In this document: positions 62,630 through 64,000 of the stretch, in pieces
Position numbering within the stretch: the first letter of the stretch is position 1
How the letters are laid out: each line of letters starts with the position of its first letter
Made by a program: the position numbers and the translations under genes
The notes under the pieces: generated by a model
Told to the model about the DNA's origin: nothing
Seen by the model: the letters and a program-made list of their open reading frames with translations, nothing else
Database searches by the model: none
Assembly (NCBI GenBank): GCA_905182985.1
Contig: CAJJDN010000001.1
Span: 500,157 to 564,156, forward strand
Source: Paramecium sonneborni
Lineage: Eukaryota; Ciliophora; Oligohymenophorea; Peniculida; Parameciidae
DNA: 64,000 nucleotides
Direction of reading: 5' to 3'

Positions 62630-64000
62630 TCAAATATTAATTTTGAGTTGTTCACAATATTTTAATATTTCAGCATAATTTTGTGAATTTTGTAATTCTA
62701 AGTGTTTTTCATAACTAAACTCATTACTTTCACAAACAAGTACAGGTAATTAAGTAATTATGATTGAAGCCTTAAGAGATAGCTAAAGTTTTAGCCATTC
62801 AATAGGTTCTCTTTATAATCCTCTCTTATCAATAACAGCAAGAAGTAATTATTCTTTCATATAAGATAAACATATGGGTTAAATATTGGATTCTAAATTA
62901 TCATTAAGAAACCAGAGAACTTTTTCTCTCTTACTTTTATCAAGTTAATCAGCTTTGTTTTAAGAAGCTTTCATGAGAAGTATCATTTCATTTTTTACTA
63001 GACAATTATCAGATTTGATTCTACTTAAGAATTAAAGATATTCTCTAGAATTACATACTTCTTTCCATTAATCTATATTAAATGAATTAATTTGAGCTTC
63101 AAGAAATTTTTCAATTTCTAATCTAAGTTAAAGCATTCTTTTGAATACTAAAAATAGAGGAATAATCCAAAAGTTTTGTAATGCATCTAAGAATTCAATA
63201 GCTTTAGCAACAGTTTATCCAATAATATTTATACATTCTAAAGATCTTAAATATTTTGATGTAAGAATATCAATTTCAACTTAAGGTCTTTTGATTAATT
63301 ATATATAATTATTGGGATAGGTTAGTTCTACTGAATTTTGAGTTAATGGATTAGAATCTTAAGAGAGATTTCTTAAACTTCGAGCTTTATACTCTTTAAT
63401 AGCCATTCTGATAGAACTAACTCTTGATCTAATTTTATCATAATCAATTTCTTATTATGAAAGTCTTCGATTGAGTTTTTTATCTTCAGAATCATCAATT
63501 CTTTAAGTAAGACCTAGATTTGATAGATTGGATCCAGTCCTAAGACTTCGAAGATCACAACTTAATTATACTGTATGATCTGATTATTTGGTAGCAAACT
63601 TAAGCTTCATTTTATTGTTAGTAAAGAAATTATTTATTTGTTTAGAAGTTTTAAGCGAAGAATTGCATCTTTATTTATATTCTTCAATAAATTTATTTTT
63701 ATATAAAGATGAAATTTTAGTAATTAGAGATTGATTAGAAGTAGATTAATTACTATTAGAAGTACTTTCATGTAATATTAATGAAGTTCTTTAAGTTTTT
63801 CTACCAGATTATTTACTACTTAGTCGAGAAGCAGATCTAAATTTGAGATCTGACATAGATCTTACTTCATATAATTTAAGAATAGTTTTGCATTTAGGAT
63901 CATCCCTAAAGGCTGAATGATGAGGTATTTATTCCCATGGGATAGGATTATCAGGAGACAGAAGTTGCTATAATAAAGAAATGATTGATTATTTTTTAGT
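62630..64000 (-). CDS. Large protein of unknown function, 5' end outside window
   Basis: The frame is open from the window edge to TGA (complement of 62630-62632), about 457 residues if no introns are present. The upstream part is Ser/Arg/Lys-rich (LKFRSASRLSSKQSGRKTQR; LILHESTSNSNQSTSNQSLI). The C-terminal 280 residues look folded and helical: RSRVSSIRMAIKEYKARSLR, CINIIGQTVAKAIEFLDALQ, NFWIIPLFLVFKRMLQLRLE, KADQLDKSKREKVLWFLNDN and SYMKEQLLLAVIDKRGLQRE. No membrane helix is certain and no catalytic motif is recognised. Introns within the Ser-rich part are possible. Confidence 0.65.

Overview
This window looks like macronuclear DNA of a ciliate, most likely Paramecium. It is very AT-rich. 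Long coherent proteins appear only when TAA and TAG are read as glutamine, and TGA is then the only stop. Introns are almost all 20-34 nt (GTA...TAG), and genes are often only 20-200 bp apart on both strands. I rebuilt gene models by hand with this code. For about thirty genes the spliced length came out as an exact multiple of three, which is a useful internal check. CDS spans below include introns.

Left third (1-26 kb): a small basic protein gene lies divergent to a 1561-residue coiled-coil gene. Next come an MRH-domain membrane receptor, an ABHD11-like hydrolase without its serine, a three-repeat Myb protein, a tubulin-tyrosine-ligase-like enzyme, a La-motif protein, a trichocyst-matrix-like secreted coiled-coil protein, and an RRM/zinc-knuckle/RS splicing factor. 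A tesmin/TSO1 CRC protein stands beside a decayed CRC pseudogene. The section ends with two tiny acylated proteins, a single-span membrane protein, a myristoylated CDPK and a zinc-finger/WD40 protein.

Middle (26-49 kb): an ankyrin-anoctamin fusion, an FCP/SCP-type phosphatase, a degenerate SP-RING/kelch protein, a COMM-domain protein, a calcyphosin-like EF-hand protein, a CNBD-type potassium channel and a coiled-coil protein. Then comes a 969-bp perfect direct duplication around a single N, which is almost certainly an assembly artefact. It is followed by a voltage-sensor/class III cyclase fusion, a disordered protein with a possible PP1-docking motif and a second FCP/SCP phosphatase.

Right third (49-64 kb): a two-repeat Myb protein, two unrecognised proteins, an AVL9/DENN-MORN fusion, a p23 co-chaperone with a His-rich tail, a zinc-finger/coiled-coil protein, a STIMATE-family membrane protein, a bacterial-type S11 D-Ala-D-Ala-carboxypeptidase-like protein, and a protein cut by the window end.

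Ciliate genes are transcribed singly, so neighbours are not operon partners. The window is nevertheless rich in Ca2+, cyclic-nucleotide and membrane-excitability parts (CDPK, calcyphosin, CNBD channel, cyclase with voltage sensor, anoctamin, STIMATE). I infer co-occurrence only, not one system. The most interesting items are the multidomain fusions (VSD-cyclase, ankyrin-anoctamin, AVL9-MORN), enzymes whose key residues are lost (hydrolase Ser to Gly, SP-RING ligands), the His-rich p23 and the bacterial-type S11 peptidase. I saw no tRNA, rRNA, CRISPR or transposon.
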